A DNA stretch of 64,000 bases from Pseudonocardia sp. (GTDB lineage: Bacteria; Actinomycetota; Actinomycetes; Mycobacteriales; Pseudonocardiaceae), in NCBI RefSeq assembly GCF_029263155.1, contig NZ_JAJCYB010000074.1, positions 142,334 to 206,333 of the forward strand, in the 5' to 3' direction. The notes under the pieces were generated by a model. It saw nothing but the letters and a program-made list of their open reading frames with translations, was not told the DNA's origin and made no database searches. A program made the translations under genes and the position numbers. Positions 19,404-26,935 of the stretch are shown here, piece by piece. Each line of letters begins with the position of its first letter. Positions within the stretch are counted from its first letter, which is position 1.

Positions 19404-19982
19404 TCACCGGCCCGCCGGACCGGCGCGGACGTGCAGGCGCTCGCCCTGGGGACCGAAGAGGCTGAGCAGCTCGGCCGGCCCGGGGCCGGGGTTGGTGAAC
19501 CAGTGCGGCACGTGGGTGTCGAACTCCGCCACCTCCCCCGGGGTGAGGACGACGTCGTGCTCGGCGAGCACCAGCCGTAGCCGCCCGGACAGCACGTACA
19601 TCCACTCGTAGCCCTCGTGGACCTGCGGGTCGGGCTCCGCGTCCGGCCGCGGCGGAATGATCATCTTGAACGCCTGCAGGCCACCGGGCCGTCGGGTGAG
19701 CGGGAGGAACGTCATGCCGTGGCGGGTGACCGGGCGGGGGCGGACGCGGGGGTCGCCGGTCTCCGGTGCGTCCACGAGCTCGTCGAGCGGCACCTGGTGG
19801 GCCCGGGCCAGCTGCAGCAGCAGCTCCAGGGTCGGGCGGCGCTGACCGGCCTCCAGCCGGGACAGGGTGCTCACCGAGATGCCGGTCGTCTCCGACAGCT
19901 GGGACAGGGTCGCGCCGCGCTGCTGGCGGAGGGCGCGCAGCCGGGGCCCGACCGCCTGGAGCACACCCTCCAGATTTGCCAT
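19404..19982 (-). CDS. XRE-family regulator with cupin sensor domain
   Basis: A 192-residue transcription regulator. The helix-turn-helix is at the N-terminus (LRALRQQRGATLSQLSETTGI, then SVSTLSRLEAGQRRPTL, about residues 14-50) and a small-molecule-sensing cupin at the C-terminus (EGYEWMYVLSGRLRLVLAEH, then TPGEVAEFDTHVPHWFTNPG). The start MANLEGVLQAVGPRLRALR fits relatives; an ATG seven codons upstream is possible. It diverges from the flavoprotein gene with only about 50 bases between them, which strongly suggests it controls that gene. A 5-bp inverted repeat (TTGCC, GGCAA) overlaps its start codon. Confidence 0.92.
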   Translation of the reverse strand: MANLEGVLQAVGPRLRALRQQRGATLSQLSETTGISVSTLSRLEAGQRRPTLELLLQLARAHQVPLDELVDAPETGDPRVRPRPVTRHGMTFLPLTRRPGGLQAFKMIIPPRPDAEPDPQVHEGYEWMYVLSGRLRLVLAEHDVVLTPGEVAEFDTHVPHWFTNPGPGPAELLSLFGPQGERLHVRAGPAGR

Positions 19983-20033
19983 ACCGGCAACGATACTTGT
20001 CATTCGCGTCGGGCGCAGCGCACAGTGCGGAAC

Positions 20034-21047
20034 ATGGACGAGAGATACGACGTGGTGGTCATCGGTGGCGGCGCGGCCGGGCTCAGCGGGGCGGTGGCGG
20101 CGGCGCGGTCCCGGCGTTCGGTGCTGGTGGTCGACGCGGGCGCCCCCCGCAATGCCCCGGCCGGGCACATCCACAACTACCTGGGTCGCGAGGGGTGCCC
20201 TCCCGGCGAGCTGCTGGCGGCCGGCCGGGCCGAGCTCGACGGTTACGGCGGCACGGTCGTCGACGGCTCGGTCACGGCGGCCGAACCCGTCGAGGGCGGG
20301 TTCCGCGTGCGCCTTGCCGGTGGCGAGACCGTGCACGCCCGGCGGCTGCTGCTCACGACCGGGCTGGTCGACGAGCTGCCCGAGGTCGACGGCCTGGCCG
20401 GGCGCTGGGGACGCGACGTGCTGCACTGCCCGTACTGCCACGGCTACGAGGTGCGCGACCGGGCGATCGGGGTGCTCGCGACCGGGCCCGCCGCGATGCA
20501 CCACGTGCAGCTGTTCCGGCAGCTCAGCTCGGACGTCACGCTGTTCCTGCACACCGGTCCGGAACCGACCGACGAGCAGTGGGAGCAGCTCGCCGCCCGC
20601 GGCATCGCGGTCGTGGACGGCGAGGTGGCGGGCGTGGAGGTGACCGACGGCCGGCTCTGCGGGGTGCGGCTGCGGTCCGGCGAGGTCGTCGCCCGGGAGG
20701 CGCTGGTCGTCGCGCCGCGCTTCACGGCCCGGACGCCCGCGGTGGCCGGGTTGTCGGTCACCGAGGTGCGGATGGGCGAGTACGTGGTCGGCAGCCAGGT
20801 GGACACCGACCCGACCGGTGCGACATCGGTGCCGGGGGTGTGGGCGGCCGGCAACGTGGCGGACGTGATGGCGCAGGTGGGAGCCGCGGCGGCGGCCGGG
20901 GTCCGGGCGGGTGCGGCGATCAACGCCGACCTCGTGGCCGAGGACGTGCGTGCCGCCGTGGCCGCGAGGCGGGTCGGGCCGTTCGCGGCGGAGCAGGAGC
21001 TGTGCGAGCGGGTGCTGGGCGAGCGCCGTCACGGGATGGCGGTGTGA
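20034..21047 (+). CDS. Thioredoxin-reductase-like FAD/NAD(P) oxidoreductase
   Basis: A 337-residue flavoprotein of the pyridine nucleotide-disulfide reductase class II fold. The FAD-binding glycine motif is VVVIGGGAAGLSGAVAAA (about 7-24), a redox-type CPYC motif lies in HCPYCHGYEV (about 133), and the second FAD contact is VPGVWAAGNVADV. In thioredoxin reductases the CxxC relays electrons to thioredoxin, so this protein probably reduces a small disulfide partner or substrate. The NADPH-binding motif is degenerate (GVLATGPAAMHHVQL). The gene is divergent from the XRE-cupin regulator, a pairing common in actinobacteria. Confidence 0.9.
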   Translation: MDERYDVVVIGGGAAGLSGAVAAARSRRSVLVVDAGAPRNAPAGHIHNYLGREGCPPGELLAAGRAELDGYGGTVVDGSVTAAEPVEGGFRVRLAGGETVHARRLLLTTGLVDELPEVDGLAGRWGRDVLHCPYCHGYEVRDRAIGVLATGPAAMHHVQLFRQLSSDVTLFLHTGPEPTDEQWEQLAARGIAVVDGEVAGVEVTDGRLCGVRLRSGEVVAREALVVAPRFTARTPAVAGLSVTEVRMGEYVVGSQVDTDPTGATSVPGVWAAGNVADVMAQVGAAAAAGVRAGAAINADLVAEDVRAAVAARRVGPFAAEQELCERVLGERRHGMAV

Positions 21048-21481
21048 GCGGCGGCCGATCGGGAGGCCGGGAGCGACCGGTGCCCGGGCACGGAACCGCG
21101 TGTGCGATCAGTGGTCGTGACCCGCGTGCCGGCCGGACAAGCTCTCGGCCCGGCGGTCCACGTCGTACCCGGGGGTCCGAGATGCGGCCCAACGTCAGGA
21201 GCGCGAGCGCGAAAGGCCCGCGCCCCCGCTCGGGAGATCCACCGTCGGCGTTGCCGAGCGAGGTCACCGTGACCGGACCCGGGTCCCGGTGACCGGCCTC
21301 GTCGGCGAACTCCGCGAACGGCGTCGACAGCTGGTCGACCCGCCGCGGTCAGACCGCCCACCAACGGGTTCCCGACGCCGCCGCGCGCCGGTACCGTCGG
21401 ATCCGGACCGCACGACGCGGCACCCCGGACGAGGTACGCCGTACCCGGCACGACAAGACGGCGTGGCGACGGAGGTGTGTC
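21048..21481 (+). other. Intergenic region upstream of SMR pump
   Basis: About 430 bases without a convincing gene; frames are Arg/Pro/Gly-rich. Two small hairpins are present (GTCGAC...GTCGAC near 21323-21339 and GGTACGCCGTACC near 21449). Because relatives of the downstream pump can be controlled by guanidine riboswitches I looked for their conserved cores and could not find one. Confidence 0.5.
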
Positions 21482-21796
21482 ATGGCGTGGATCGTGCTGG
21501 TGGTGTCCGGGGTCCTGGAGACCGTCTGGGCCTCGGCCCTGGCCCGCTCGGCTGGCTTCACCCGGCTCGTGCCCGGCGTCGTGTTCGGCGTCGCGCTGGT
21601 GCTGAGCATGGCCGGGCTCGCGTACGCCCTGCGGACGATCCCGGTGGGCACCGGCTACGCGGTGTGGGTCGGCATCGGCGCGGTGGGGACGGCGGCCTAC
21701 GGCATGGCGGTGCTCGGGGAGCCGGTCACCACGGCGCGGATCCTGTGCCTGGTCCTCATCGTGGGCGGCGTCGTGGGCCTGAAACTGGTCCACTAG
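21482..21796 (+). CDS. Small multidrug resistance (SMR) family transporter, SugE/Gdx-like
   Basis: A 104-residue protein with four transmembrane helices, working as an antiparallel dimer that exchanges protons for cations. The essential Glu of helix 1 is present (MAWIVLVVSGVLETVWASAL, Glu13). The Gdx-like signatures are YALRTIPVGTGYAVWVGIGAVG and the final helix ILCLVLIVGGVVGLKLVH. The GTGYAVW stretch and length fit the guanidinium-exporting branch better than EmrE, but the branch is inferred. It is a single gene, not paired with a second SMR subunit. Confidence 0.92.
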   Translation: MAWIVLVVSGVLETVWASALARSAGFTRLVPGVVFGVALVLSMAGLAYALRTIPVGTGYAVWVGIGAVGTAAYGMAVLGEPVTTARILCLVLIVGGVVGLKLVH

Positions 21797-21918
21797 CGCG
21801 GTCCCGGGCCATGGTCAGGTCACGATTTCCTCATCTGCGCTTGGAACCGCGACCGATGGGGAACCCAGCCGTCAGCGGAAGCTCAGTGCGACCGCACGGG
21901 GCACGAACTGGAGGAAAA

Positions 21919-22188
21919 ATGGGCATCATCGGCTGGATCATCGTGGGTGGCCTGATGGGCGCGCTCGCGAAATTGATCATGCCGGGGAAGGACCCGGGTG
22001 GCATCATCGTCACGATCCTCATCGGGGTCGCGGGCGGCTTGCTCGGCGGGTTCGTCGGCTCCTACCTGTTCGACGTCAACACCGCCGGATTCTTCAACAT
22101 CAGCACCTGGCTGATCTCCCTGGTCGGCGCGCTCGTGCTGCTCGGGATCTACCGGCTCGTCGTCGGACGCCGCAGCGTCACCCGCTGA
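21919..22188 (+). CDS. GlsB/YeaQ/YmgE family stress-response membrane protein
   Basis: An 89-residue membrane protein of the transglycosylase-associated (GlsB/YeaQ/YmgE) family. Three hydrophobic helices are separated by Gly-rich turns: MGIIGWIIVGGLMGALAKLIMPG, GGIIVTILIGVAGGLLGGFVGSYL and WLISLVGALVLLGIYRLVV. The family is induced by stress in many bacteria, but the molecular job is unknown. A clear GGAGG site lies four bases upstream of the ATG, and a strong hairpin terminator follows, so it is a single-gene unit. Confidence 0.95.
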   Translation: MGIIGWIIVGGLMGALAKLIMPGKDPGGIIVTILIGVAGGLLGGFVGSYLFDVNTAGFFNISTWLISLVGALVLLGIYRLVVGRRSVTR

Positions 22189-22204
22189 CCACAGCATCGT
22201 GTCG

Positions 22205-22234
22205 ACGGCCCCCTCCCGACCGGGAGGGGGCCGT
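22205..22234 (+). terminator. Rho-independent-type hairpin
   Basis: A 14-bp perfect stem (ACGGCCCCCTCCCG with its complement), loop of two or more bases, 16 bases after the stop of the GlsB-type gene and followed by CTTCTCT. It is a clear single-gene terminator. Confidence 0.85.
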
Positions 22235-22293
22235 CTTCTCTGCGAATCCGGCAACGTCTTTCCAAATCGGCAAGTACATGCCATCCTGCAGCC

Positions 22294-22713
22294 ATGGAAC
22301 TCAGTCGGGACCAGGCCGCATCCGCCCTCGCCCACGCCGACCGCTCCGCCGCGCGCGTCCGCACCCAGACCCGCTGGTTCGTGCGCTACCTCGCGGTGTT
22401 CGCCGCCGGGTTCGGGGTGCTCACCCTGGTGCTCGGCCTCGTGCAGCCGCTCTGGCTGCGGTTGACGATCAGCATGGCGCTGTGGATCCCGCTGGTCGCC
22501 GGCATGGCCTGGTGGGCACAGCGGCAGCGCGCCACGGCGGGTGGCGCGATCCGGCGGACCGTGCCGGGGTGGATCGGCACCGGTGCCCTGTACGCGGCGG
22601 CCCTGTTCGTCGGCACCCCGGGACAGCTGGGCAATCCGGCGTACTGGGTGCCGGCCGCCGTCGTCGTGACGCTGCCACTGGCCGTCGTGGCCTGGCGCGA
22701 GTCGCGCCGGTGA
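22294..22713 (+). CDS. Membrane protein encoded with a MarR-like regulator
   Basis: A 139-residue protein of unknown function with a charged N-terminus (MELSRDQAASALAHADRSAAR) and four predicted transmembrane helices (VRYLAVFAAGFGVLTLVLGL, LTISMALWIPLVAGMAWW, WIGTGALYAAALFVG, WVPAAVVVTLPLAVVAW). Its TGA overlaps the GTG of the following regulator, so the two are coupled. This membrane-protein plus winged-helix pair recurs in actinobacteria, but I know of no assigned function. Confidence 0.85.
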   Translation: MELSRDQAASALAHADRSAARVRTQTRWFVRYLAVFAAGFGVLTLVLGLVQPLWLRLTISMALWIPLVAGMAWWAQRQRATAGGAIRRTVPGWIGTGALYAAALFVGTPGQLGNPAYWVPAAVVVTLPLAVVAWRESRR

Positions 22714-23027
22714 CGACCACCGGGCATCCGCGCCACCGCCTCGACGACCTGCTCACCCACGCCGTCCGGCTCTCCATCGCCGCCGCTCTCGCCGACGTCG
22801 ACCGGGCCGAGTTCGCGCTCGTGCGCGACAGCGTGGAGATCTCCGACTCCGTGCTGTCCAAGCAGGTCGCGGCGCTGGAGGCCGCCGGGTACGTCGAGGT
22901 CGAGAAGGGGCGGGTCGGGCGCAGACCGCGCACGTGGCTGCGACTCACCGACGCCGGCCGGGCCACCCTCGACCAGCACGTCGCCGCGCTGCAGGACATC
23001 GCGAGAGGGGCGGGCCGCCCGTCATGA
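22710..23027 (+). CDS. Winged-helix MarR-like transcriptional regulator
   Basis: A 105-residue DNA-binding protein of the single-domain winged-helix type. HPRHRLDDLLTHAVRLSIAAAL precedes the recognition helix SVEISDSVLSKQVAALEAAGYV and the wing EVEKGRVGRRPRTWLRLTDAGRA. It is a repressor by family habit. The GTG start overlaps the stop of the membrane-protein gene and its own stop overlaps the phosphatase start (ATGA), giving a three-gene translationally coupled operon. Confidence 0.9.
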   Translation: MTTTGHPRHRLDDLLTHAVRLSIAAALADVDRAEFALVRDSVEISDSVLSKQVAALEAAGYVEVEKGRVGRRPRTWLRLTDAGRATLDQHVAALQDIARGAGRPS

Positions 23028-23494
23028 TCACCAAGACCGGGACCTGGGCTGCGCATCTGCACGTCCTGTCCCGATCGCACGGATCTTGCCGGGTGGATCT
23101 GCCCGACGGCGGTGCCGTGTACGGGCGCGGCCGACGAGCGCTCCCCGCCCCGACACCGGAGTTCGGCCTGTACCTCGCCCATCCGGGCCTGCGACCCCGG
23201 TGGCCGTCCGAGTCGATCGACTGGCCGGACTTCCGCACCCCGCGCGAACCGGCGGCCGCCGCGGCAGCGATCCGCCGCGCGTACGCGCTGGCCGCGGAGG
23301 GCCGCGTCGTGGAGGTCGCCTGCGGCGGGGGCACCGGCCGGACCGGCACCGTCATCGCGTGCATGGCGGTGCTCGCCGGGCACCCGGCCGACGACGCGGT
23401 CGCGTGGACGAGACGGCACTACCGGCGGCGCGCCGTGGAGACCCGAAGCCAGTGCCGCTGGGTCGCCTGGTTCGCCGCCACCACCCCCGACTGA
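23024..23494 (+). CDS. Protein-tyrosine phosphatase family protein
   Basis: A 156-residue enzyme with the Cx5R phosphatase loop VEVACGGGTGRTGTVIACMA (Cys about residue 100, Arg about 106), the phosphocysteine-intermediate motif of protein-tyrosine and dual-specificity phosphatases. A candidate general-acid Asp is in IDWPDFRTP. No signal peptide or membrane segment is seen, so it acts in the cytoplasm. It is the third gene of the coupled operon and may modify the output of the membrane protein or regulator (inference). The substrate is unknown. Confidence 0.88.
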   Translation: MITKTGTWAAHLHVLSRSHGSCRVDLPDGGAVYGRGRRALPAPTPEFGLYLAHPGLRPRWPSESIDWPDFRTPREPAAAAAAIRRAYALAAEGRVVEVACGGGTGRTGTVIACMAVLAGHPADDAVAWTRRHYRRRAVETRSQCRWVAWFAATTPD

Positions 23495-23505
23495 CGAGTG
23501 ACTGA

Positions 23506-23562
23506 CGAGCCCTGAGCACCACCCCGTCCTCGGCGACGAGCCGGATCGGGCCGAGGAACCTC
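23506..23562 (-). pseudogene. Possible N-terminal remnant of a SARP-type regulator
   Basis: Immediately after a GTG the minus strand reads VRFLGPIRLVAEDGVVLRA, the usual opening of SARP/AfsR-type (OmpR-like plus BTAD) regulators. After this the frame loses similarity and reaches a stop inside the phosphatase gene. It could be a degraded remnant or chance; nineteen residues are little evidence. Confidence 0.35.
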
Positions 23563-23676
23563 ACGACAGGTGTGGCGCCATGACCGGCACCGGGAAGAGC
23601 ACCGCACCGGCGTCGCGGCAGGTGTGCGGTGCACTCGACGAATGTGCGGTGGTGGGGGGACGGGACCGCGCGCAGG

Positions 23677-23712
23677 AACGCCGGGCCTCCCGCGAACGGG
23701 GGCCCGGCGTTT
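23677..23712 (-). terminator. Hairpin downstream of tRNA-Ser (CGA)
   Basis: A 15-bp stem with one mismatch (arm AACGCCGGGCC...) and a short loop, 17 bases downstream of the tRNA 3' end. A short T-run follows on the plus strand, so it may work in both directions. Confidence 0.65.
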
Positions 23713-23728
23713 CGCCTGTTCGGGCTGG

Positions 23729-23813
23729 CGGTGGCGGTGGGATTTGAACCCACGGAGGCTTGCACCTCACACGCTTTCGAGGCGTGCTCCTTCGGCCGCT
23801 CGGACACGCCACC
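23729..23813 (-). tRNA. tRNA-Ser (CGA)
   Basis: On the minus strand: acceptor stem GGTGGCG with CGCCACC, D arm TGTCCGAGCGGCCGAAGG, anticodon arm ACGCCTCGAAAGCGT with anticodon CGA, long variable arm and T arm GTGGGTTCAAATCCCAC. The discriminator base is G and CCA is not encoded. It decodes UCG. Confidence 0.96.
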
Positions 23814-23976
23814 GCGAAGAACCTTACAAGACGGCGAGCGACGATCCCACGCGGAGGGTGGGCGGCCGGGGCGGCGTTGCGACCTGGGTGCCGCGCCGGG
23901 CTCCGCGCTCGACCCGGAGGCGGTCGGCGAGGTGCTGGCGATCGTGAGTCCCGCTCGTCCGTGCGCGGAGCGCGCG

Positions 23977-24387
23977 TCAGGCCCGGCCCGCGGCCCTCAG
24001 CGCGACGTCGACGAGCCGGGAGCGATCGAGACCGCCGACGACCGTCAGCGGGATCCACTCGGCCCGGTCGCTGCTGCCGTTCGTCTCGTGCCGCAGCGTT
24101 CCACCGGTGATATCACCGGTGTAGAGGACGCTGATGGCGTGCACGGCGTCGGCCCGGTCGGTCCACAGGCGGGAGTCGACGCCGATCACCGGCCCGAGCG
24201 CGACGGCGAGCCCGGTCTCCTCGGCCACCTCGCGGACGGCCGCGTCGCGCGGATCCTCGCCGTGGTCGATCCCACCGCCGGGCAGGGTCCATCGCGGTCC
24301 GCCGGTGAACCGGACCAGCAGCACGGCGCCGTCCCGCACGCACACCACGTACGCCCCGACGCGCTGGCGCTGCTCGACGCTGCCCAC
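23977..24387 (-). CDS. NUDIX hydrolase
   Basis: A 136-residue hydrolase of nucleoside diphosphates linked to another moiety. The NUDIX box runs from GGGIDHGEDPRDAAVREVAE to ETGL (about residues 38-60), with the metal-binding REVAEE intact. The first strand is VGAYVVCVRDGAVLLVRF and RWTLPGGG precedes the box. The substrate is not predictable. A GTG start is used. It is a lone gene between the tRNA and tadA, on the same strand as tadA. Confidence 0.92.
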   Translation of the reverse strand: MGSVEQRQRVGAYVVCVRDGAVLLVRFTGGPRWTLPGGGIDHGEDPRDAAVREVAEETGLAVALGPVIGVDSRLWTDRADAVHAISVLYTGDITGGTLRHETNGSSDRAEWIPLTVVGGLDRSRLVDVALRAAGRA

Positions 24388-24472
24388 CGGCGAAGGCTAG
24401 TCGAGCGCCGGGCCACGGGTGGGATCCACGTGGTGGGTGTTCGGACCGTCCGAAACCCCGATGGTGTCGACA

Positions 24473-24937
24473 TCACCGGTGCGCGGCGAAGAACGACTCC
24501 ATCAGCGCCGCGCACTCGGCGGCCAGCACCCCGCCGACGACCTCGGGCCGGTGGGTGAGGCGGCGGTCGCGCAGGACGTCCCACAGCGAGCCCGCAGCGC
24601 CGGTCTTGGGCTCCCACGCCCCGAACACCACCCGCTCGACGCGGGCCAGGCCCAGCGCGCCCGCGCACATCGTGCACGGCTCGACGGTGACGGCCAGCGT
24701 GCAGCCCTCCAGCCGCCACCCGCCGAGGACGGCTGCGGCGGCACGCAGGGCGAGGATCTCGGCGTGGGCGGTGGGGTCGCTCAGTGCCTCGCGCCCGTTG
24801 CAGGCGGCGGCGAGCTCGCGGCCGTCGGCGTCGACGACCACCGCGCCGATCGGGACGTCCCCGGTGCGCGGGGCGGCGGCCGCCAGTTCCAGGGCGCGCC
24901 GAACAAGCTCCTCGTCCGAGGTGGGGGACGATGTCAC
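24473..24937 (-). CDS. tadA: tRNA-specific adenosine deaminase TadA
   Basis: A 154-residue zinc enzyme converting A34 to inosine in tRNA-Arg(ACG). The catalytic zinc site is complete: His and proton-shuttling Glu in TAHAEILALRAAA (about 58-61) and the two Cys in EPCTMCAGA (about 88-91). ARVERVVFGAWEPKTGAAGS follows as in the family. The GTG start overlaps the stop of the upstream tadA-associated gene (GTGA). The scarred tRNA-Arg(ACG) fragments near the right end of this window derive from its substrate tRNA. Confidence 0.95.
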   Translation of the reverse strand: MTSSPTSDEELVRRALELAAAAPRTGDVPIGAVVVDADGRELAAACNGREALSDPTAHAEILALRAAAAVLGGWRLEGCTLAVTVEPCTMCAGALGLARVERVVFGAWEPKTGAAGSLWDVLRDRRLTHRPEVVGGVLAAECAALMESFFAAHR

Positions 24938-25452
24938 CGCGCGTCGACGACCTCGGCGAGCGCGTCGGCGAAACCGCAGCGACGGCCGATGCTGGCCAGC
25001 TGCTCGTCGGGGTACAGGTCCAGCTCGCCCGCGAGGATCTCCAGCTCGTCGGCGGACAGGCCGAAGTCGGCCAGGATGGCGAGGTCGCCCTCGGGCCACG
25101 GGTCGTCGAGCGCGTCGTCGTCGGGCGGGAGTTCGACCCGCAGGAGGTCGAGCACGTCGGCGGCCACGTCGTAGTCCAGGGCGGCGACCGCGTCGGAGAG
25201 CATCAGCGTGACGCCGCCGGGGATGGGCCGCAGCAGCACGAAGAACTCGTCGTCGACGTCGAGCAGGCCCACGACCGCACCCTCCGAGCGGAGCTCGCGC
25301 AGCTCGGTGATGGCGGTGTCGAGGTCGACGAGCGCGTCGGCGCCCAGGCGGATGCAGCGCCACCGGCCCTCCTCCCGGATCACCGCGACGGCGTATCCGG
25401 GCAGGGCCTGTTCCCGCACGTTCGCGGGCGCCTCGACACTCTGCACCGCCAT
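24934..25452 (-). CDS. tRNA adenosine deaminase-associated protein
   Basis: A 172-residue protein of the family always found beside actinobacterial tadA; its function is unknown. It opens with GYAVAVIREEGRWRCIRLGAD, has a central LRELRSEGAVVGLLDVDDEFFVLLRP and a very acidic C-terminal half (LPPDDDALDDPWPEGDLAILADFG, then LSADELEILAGELDLYPDEQL). The ATG start gives MAVQSVEAPANV. It overlaps tadA by four bases, so the two are made together and may interact. Confidence 0.9.
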   Translation of the reverse strand: MAVQSVEAPANVREQALPGYAVAVIREEGRWRCIRLGADALVDLDTAITELRELRSEGAVVGLLDVDDEFFVLLRPIPGGVTLMLSDAVAALDYDVAADVLDLLRVELPPDDDALDDPWPEGDLAILADFGLSADELEILAGELDLYPDEQLASIGRRCGFADALAEVVDAR

Positions 25453-25545
25453 GACACTACGGTAGGCCTCCGACACACTGTGGTCCACACCACAACCGGA
25501 AAGTGGCCGCCGGGTAGCTGCCGCGGGGATGCCAGGATCAGCGCC

Positions 25546-26754
25546 ATGTCCCCGGCCACCCGCACCGACCTGGCCGCGCAGGCCCGCTCGCTCCAGCCCC
25601 GCACCGTCGCGCTGCGCCGGGCGATCCACCGCAGGCCCGAGATCGGCCTGGACCTCCCGACCACCCGCGACGCGGTCCTCGACGCGCTGGCCGACCTCCC
25701 GCTGCAGGTGCACCGCGGGGCGGGGGTCAGCTCGGTCGTCGCGGTGCTCGACGGTGCGCGCAGCGGCCCCACGGTGCTGCTGCGCGGCGACATGGACGCG
25801 CTGCCGCTGCAGGAGGACACCGGGTTGGCGTTCGCCTCGGAGATCGACGGGCGGATGCACGCGTGCGGCCACGACACCCACGTCGCCATGCTCGCCTCGG
25901 CCGCGCGGGTGCTGGCCCTGCGCCGCGACGAGCTGGCCGGGCGGGTGCTGTTCATGTTCCAGCCCGGGGAGGAGGGCTTCCACGGCGCCCGGCACATGAT
26001 CGACGAAGGGCTGCTCGACCGGACGGGGCCCGCCGGACGCCCGGAGTGGGCGTTCGCGCTGCACATCAGCGCGACGCTGCCGTCCGGGGAGATCCACGGG
26101 CGGCCCGGCCCGCTCATGGCCGCGGCCGACACCATCCGGATCACGGTGCGCGGGCGCGGCGGGCACGCCTCGGCCCCGCAGGACGCGCTGGATCCGGTCC
26201 CCGCGGCCGCGGCGATGGTCGGGGCGCTGCAGACCGCCCTGGGCAGGACGGTCGGGGCGCACGACCCGACCGTCCTGACCATCACCCACATCACCGCAGG
26301 CACCACCCACAACGTGATCCCGGAGACGGCGTTGATGGAGGGCACGATCCGGACGCTCGCCGAGCCCGTCCGCATCCAGGTCCGCGAGCTCGTGCGCCGC
26401 GTGTGCCGGCACACCGCGCTCGCCCACGGCTGCACGGCGGAGATCGTGATCGAGCCCGGCTACCCGGTGACCGTCAACGACGCCGACGCCGCGGCCCGCG
26501 TCGACACGGTGGCCGGCCGGGTCCTGGGGCCGTCGAAGGTCGCGCCGATGCCGACGCCGATCATGGGGGCCGAGGACTTCTCCTACGTGCTGGAACAGAT
26601 CCCCGGTGCGCTGGCCTTCCTCGGCGGGTGCCCGCCGGGCACCGCCGCTGCGGCGGCGGCCCCCAACCACTCCAACCGCGTGGTGTTCGACGAGCACGCG
26701 ATGGCCGCAGGCGTGGCGGTGTACGCGGGCCTGGCCCTGGACTGCCTGTCCTGA
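25546..26754 (+). CDS. M20-family amidohydrolase/metallopeptidase
   Basis: A 402-residue zinc hydrolase of the M20D (N-acyl amino-acid amidohydrolase, IAA-amino-acid hydrolase-like) group. The metal ligands are visible: GDMDALPL, HACGHDTHVAML, FQPGEEGFHGARHM (catalytic Glu pair) and the final HSNRVVFDE. The dimerisation lid lies between (AADTIRITVRGRGGHASAPQ). It probably releases amino acids from N-acyl or aromatic conjugates in the cytoplasm, as no signal peptide is present. The amidase gene follows on the same strand after about 180 bases. Confidence 0.93.
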   Translation: MSPATRTDLAAQARSLQPRTVALRRAIHRRPEIGLDLPTTRDAVLDALADLPLQVHRGAGVSSVVAVLDGARSGPTVLLRGDMDALPLQEDTGLAFASEIDGRMHACGHDTHVAMLASAARVLALRRDELAGRVLFMFQPGEEGFHGARHMIDEGLLDRTGPAGRPEWAFALHISATLPSGEIHGRPGPLMAAADTIRITVRGRGGHASAPQDALDPVPAAAAMVGALQTALGRTVGAHDPTVLTITHITAGTTHNVIPETALMEGTIRTLAEPVRIQVRELVRRVCRHTALAHGCTAEIVIEPGYPVTVNDADAAARVDTVAGRVLGPSKVAPMPTPIMGAEDFSYVLEQIPGALAFLGGCPPGTAAAAAAPNHSNRVVFDEHAMAAGVAVYAGLALDCLS

Positions 26755-26935
26755 CCCGGTTCCCGCACACCGGCCGAACTCGCCGATCGAGCACGGCGAG
26801 TCGGGCGTCCCGGCACGGCGGGTCGGCGGTTACGGCCCGACGAATCGGCGCGCACCGACCGCGCGTACGGCCGGCCACCGGCTGCCGCCTCGATCGCGGG
26901 CCCGACCGGGGTCGTGCCGACGGCGGACCGGCAGG

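Noticed and set aside
21048-21481. Possible guanidine riboswitch upstream of the SMR pump
   Set aside because: I searched by eye for the conserved guanidine-I core and for paired ACGR loops of guanidine-II and could not find them; only small, unrelated hairpins are present.
23352-23807. Minus-strand open frame running through tRNA-Ser and the phosphatase gene
   Set aside because: Its N-terminus is simply translated tRNA (GSNPTATAS) and the rest is antisense to the phosphatase gene; no ribosome site or domain.
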